A stretch of DNA of 64,000 nucleotides. Origin: an uncultured Eubacteriales bacterium (GTDB taxonomy: Bacteria; Bacillota; Clostridia; Peptostreptococcales; Anaerovoracaceae). The position numbers were made by a program, and so were the translations under genes. Each line of letters starts with the position of its first letter. Positions within the stretch are counted from its first letter, which is position 1. Below the pieces are notes generated by a model that made no database searches, was not told where the DNA came from, and saw only the letters and a program-made list of their open reading frames with translations. Below, one piece after another: positions 61,467 through 64,000 of this stretch. Location: positions 1 to 64,000 of the forward strand of contig CACYLW010000007.1 of the NCBI GenBank assembly GCA_902775345.1, written 5' to 3'.

Positions 61467-62947
61467 CAGTTTTACTGGAACAATTCCTGCAGTTTTTCAC
61501 ATTGTCACATGTCATGGTCATCATATATGTCCTCAATGCGCTCATAGCGCTGGGACTGATATTCTTTGATGACTCGAAATCGCCTTCGGCTACAATGGCA
61601 TGGATAATGGTGCTGTTCATGGTGCCGGCAGCCGGACTCTTTCTGTATCTTATCCTGTCGCAGAATATTGCCAGACAGCAGATCTTTAGAATGACAGAGG
61701 AAGAGACCGAGGGCAAGAATACATTGCTCGTATGGCAGAAAGAAGCTGTCAAGCAGAGCATGCCTGTAGATGATGACGACGTGACCGGCAGATGGAGAGA
61801 CATGATAAGCATGAATCTCGATTATGCCGATTCGTTTCTCACGGCAAATGACAGTGTTGAGATCATTACCGACGGAAAGGAAATGTTCGAGAGACTCTGC
61901 AGTGACATTGAGAACGCGAAGTATACGGTCAAGCTGTGCTATTTTATCGTCAAGGACGACTTCGTAGGAAAGAGGCTCATTGAACTCCTTACCAGAAAAG
62001 CAAAGGAAGGCGTAAAGGTAAGGCTTCTGGTGGACGCGCTCGGCAGCCGGAGCATCGGTCATGCTGACCTAAGGGCCTTCAGAAAAGCAGGCGGAAGCTA
62101 CGCGTTCTTCTTCAAGCCCTTGCTGAGGCACCTGTACTTCAGGATAAATTACCGCAATCACCGCAAGCTTGCGGTCATTGACAACGAGATCGGCTATATC
62201 GGCGGCTATAATATCGCGAAAGAGTATCTGGGGTATAAGAAAAAGTTCGGATACTGGAGAGATACACAGCTGATAATAAAAGGAAATGCCCTGGCCACTC
62301 TGAACGAACGCTTTTACATGGACTGGAAGTACGCCGCGAAAGAAGACGTAGACATTATTGACAGGTCTGTAAAATACGCTTTCAAGGCACAGACCGGAGA
62401 CATTCCGGTACAGATAGTATCGTGCGGACCTGAGTCCGAAAAAGAAGAAATAAAGATGGCATTCATGAAGATGATCACGAATGCCAGAAAGAACATTTAT
62501 ATTCAGACTCCGTATCTGGTTCCAGATGAACCGATGATGGAATCGCTGCGGATGGCGGCGAGATCCGGGATCGATGTAAGGATAATGATACCGTGCATGC
62601 CTGACCATCCTTTTGTTTACAGAACAACGCTATATAACGCAGGAAGGCTCATAAAAGAGGGCGCAAAGATATACATCTATGAAAACGGATTCCTGCATGC
62701 AAAGACTCTCAGCGTAGATGGTGAAGTCTGCACGGCAGGATCCTGCAATTTCGACATACGCAGCTTCAGACTGAATTTCGAGTCAAATGCTTTCATATAT
62801 GACAGGGACGTTACTGAAGATATGGACTCCAGATTCACGGAAGATATCAAACTCTCACGTCCGTACACACAGGAGGACAGGGACCGCATTTCCGGCTTTG
62901 AAAAGGCTGCCGAATCGATATCCAGGCTTCTCACGGAGATACTGTAG
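61463..62947 (+). CDS. cls: Cardiolipin synthase
   Basis: 494 residues. Joins phosphatidylglycerols into cardiolipin. Two N-terminal membrane helices (about 15-35 and 45-65), then two phospholipase-D motifs: N-H-R-K-L-A-V-I-D (first HKD) and H-A-K-T-L-S-V-D (second). Last gene of the ATGA-linked chain from der. Confidence 0.95.
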   Translation: MTVLLEQFLQFFTLSHVMVIIYVLNALIALGLIFFDDSKSPSATMAWIMVLFMVPAAGLFLYLILSQNIARQQIFRMTEEETEGKNTLLVWQKEAVKQSMPVDDDDVTGRWRDMISMNLDYADSFLTANDSVEIITDGKEMFERLCSDIENAKYTVKLCYFIVKDDFVGKRLIELLTRKAKEGVKVRLLVDALGSRSIGHADLRAFRKAGGSYAFFFKPLLRHLYFRINYRNHRKLAVIDNEIGYIGGYNIAKEYLGYKKKFGYWRDTQLIIKGNALATLNERFYMDWKYAAKEDVDIIDRSVKYAFKAQTGDIPVQIVSCGPESEKEEIKMAFMKMITNARKNIYIQTPYLVPDEPMMESLRMAARSGIDVRIMIPCMPDHPFVYRTTLYNAGRLIKEGAKIYIYENGFLHAKTLSVDGEVCTAGSCNFDIRSFRLNFESNAFIYDRDVTEDMDSRFTEDIKLSRPYTQEDRDRISGFEKAAESISRLLTEIL

Positions 62948-62980
62948 ATCCTGAAAAAAGAAAGGAAAAGGAACGCTAAA

Positions 62981-63601
62981 TTGAACGCAGACATGATAAT
63001 CACAAAAATACTGATGCTTCCGGGCATAATGATCGGACTCAGCTTTCATGAGTTTGCTCACGCCTGGGTCTCTGACAGACTGGGCGATCCGACGCCGAGA
63101 AGGCAGGGCAGAGTAACCGTAAATCCTCTTGCCCACATAGACTGGATAGGGTTTCTGGCGCTTCTTCTTGTCGGATTCGGCTGGGGAAAACCCGTGCAGA
63201 TAGATCCGGGCTATTACAAACACAGAAGGAGAGACGAATTCCTCGTGGCAATTGCCGGCGTTACCATGAACCTGATCCTCGCGATAGCGTTCTCGATACC
63301 GGCAAAAGCGATGGTGAAAATGTTCGGCAGCGCTGTGTCGTCCGATCTCATTTACAATATTTATCTGATGCTGTTCTACATCGTCTCGATAAATGTAGTT
63401 CTGATGATATTCAATCTCATACCTTGTCCGCCTCTTGACGGATGGGGAATAATAACCCAGCTCTTCGGGCTCGACAGATACAGCTGGTGGTATAAGGTCT
63501 ACCAGTACGGAACGTGGATCCTGCTCGCGCTGATAGTTTTCAACGTGACTGACCTGATACTTACTCCGCTTGTATCCATGATACTCGGAGTATTGTTATA
63601 G
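62981..63601 (+). CDS. M50 family site-2-protease-like membrane protein
   Basis: 206 residues. The zinc motif H-E-F-A-H-A-W is in the first helix, with N-P-L-A-H-I-D-W-I-G-F and the third-ligand N-L-I-P-C-P-P-L-D-G-W. Four or so membrane segments. This small family lacks PDZ and CBS domains; substrates are unknown. A TTG start with AAAAGGAA about 7 bp upstream is chosen; ATG 62993 is an alternative. Follows cls by 33 bp. Confidence 0.9.
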   Translation: MNADMIITKILMLPGIMIGLSFHEFAHAWVSDRLGDPTPRRQGRVTVNPLAHIDWIGFLALLLVGFGWGKPVQIDPGYYKHRRRDEFLVAIAGVTMNLILAIAFSIPAKAMVKMFGSAVSSDLIYNIYLMLFYIVSINVVLMIFNLIPCPPLDGWGIITQLFGLDRYSWWYKVYQYGTWILLALIVFNVTDLILTPLVSMILGVLL

Positions 63602-63610
63602 AAACAAAGA

Positions 63611-63633
63611 GGCAGCAGCTCATAACTGCTGCC
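63611..63633 (+). other. Stem-loop between the M50 gene and nth
   Basis: A perfect eight-pair stem (GGCAGCAG/CTGCTGCC) with a 7-base loop but no T run. It may be a weak terminator or processing site. Confidence 0.5.
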
Positions 63634-63655
63634 TGTCTGATATTAAAGGAAAAAC

Positions 63656-64000
63656 ATGAACAGACTTATACCCGATGAATATATCCCTGAGATACTGGAC
63701 AGGCTGGAGATCATGCACCCTGAAGCCGCATGCGCGCTGGACTTCGGTACGCGTTTTCAGCTGCTTTCCGCGGTGATGCTGTCAGCTCAGACCACTGATG
63801 TATCAGTAAACAAAGTGACTCCGGTTCTCTTCAGCAGGTATCCGACACCGGAAGCTATGGCTGAGGCCGATCCGCAGGATATTCAGGAGATCATAAAGAC
63901 CATAGGACTTTACAAGAATAAATCAAGGAACATAGTCGCGCTTGCGAAGATGCTGGTATCAGATTGCGGCGGTGAAGTACCGGGAAACTTCAATGATCTT
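63656..64000 (+). CDS. nth: Endonuclease III, N-terminal part (cut by window end)
   Basis: The first 115 residues of a DNA glycosylase/AP lyase that removes oxidised pyrimidines. F-x-L-L-x-A-V-M-L-S-A-Q-T-T-D, V-N-K-V-T-P-x-L-F, and I-x-x-I-G-L-Y-K-N-K-S-R-N match Nth. The catalytic lysine and aspartate and the iron-sulfur cysteines lie beyond the window. AAAGGA 6 bp before ATG. Confidence 0.93.
   Translation, partial: MNRLIPDEYIPEILDRLEIMHPEAACALDFGTRFQLLSAVMLSAQTTDVSVNKVTPVLFSRYPTPEAMAEADPQDIQEIIKTIGLYKNKSRNIVALAKMLVSDCGGEVPGNFNDL

Noticed and set aside
1-64000. CRISPR arrays, tRNA/rRNA genes, insertion sequences, prophage genes
   Set aside because: I looked for regular repeats, tRNA-like cloverleaf patterns, transposases and integrases and saw none; a tRNA or repeat search program would settle it.

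Overview
The window is 64 kb of a bacterial chromosome made almost entirely of housekeeping genes. Most lie on the + strand and are tightly packed, with good Shine-Dalgarno sites. The gene set points to an anaerobic low-to-mid-GC Gram-positive bacterium of the Clostridia: the end of an [FeFe]-hydrogenase, butyrate kinase, PolC, RNase Y, RNase III/SMC/FtsY, ThiI paired with a cysteine desulfurase, a threonyl T-box, and LexA/NrdR regulators. A lineage near Anaerovoracaceae/Family XIII is possible, but that is only an impression. There are no phage genes, insertion sequences, CRISPR arrays, rRNA or tRNA genes.

Layout. 1-5.4 kb: hydrogenase tail, M18 aminopeptidase, small membrane protein, proC (-), a radical SAM gene co-transcribed with lexA behind a LexA-box promoter, and maf (-). 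5.4-7 kb: infC (AUU start, attenuator leader), a damaged rpmI, rplT, and a coupled 62-aa membrane protein. 7-15 kb: nrdR-cmk, radC, a MurE-type ligase, rny, cysteine desulfurase-thiI. 15-26 kb: T-box-thrS, pyrH-frr-uppS-cdsA-rseP-ispG-polC. 25.9-30 kb: an accessory patch with an 85-aa gene on the - strand under a perfect SOS-type palindrome, butyrate kinase, and a zinc-type ArsR / HMA protein / P1B-ATPase unit. 30-46 kb: class A penicillin-binding protein, rimP-nusA-ylxR-infB-rbfA-nrnA-truB-ribF, rpsO, pnp-ppk1, and a 95-aa membrane protein (-). 46.5-64 kb: ileS, rlmN, plsX-rnc-smc-ftsY-der-plsY-gpsA-miaB-cls, an M50 protease-family protein, and the start of nth.

The genes form translation-coupled runs. 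ATGA or TAATG overlaps join uppS/cdsA, ispG/polC, rbfA/nrnA/truB, pnp/ppk1, plsX/rnc and der/plsY/gpsA/miaB/cls. Ribosome and RNA maturation, lipid and isoprenoid precursor synthesis, and chromosome maintenance are therefore physically interleaved.

The window holds no obviously new multi-gene system. Several individual genes are unusual: a PolC without its proofreading exonuclease domain; a type-2 isoleucyl-tRNA synthetase with the swapped G-x-H-H signature linked to mupirocin hyper-resistance; an rpmI broken by a frameshifting deletion; a radical SAM enzyme placed first in the lexA operon; an 85-aa orphan under a perfect LexA-like box; and a MurE-like ligase without the usual D-N-P-R specificity motif.
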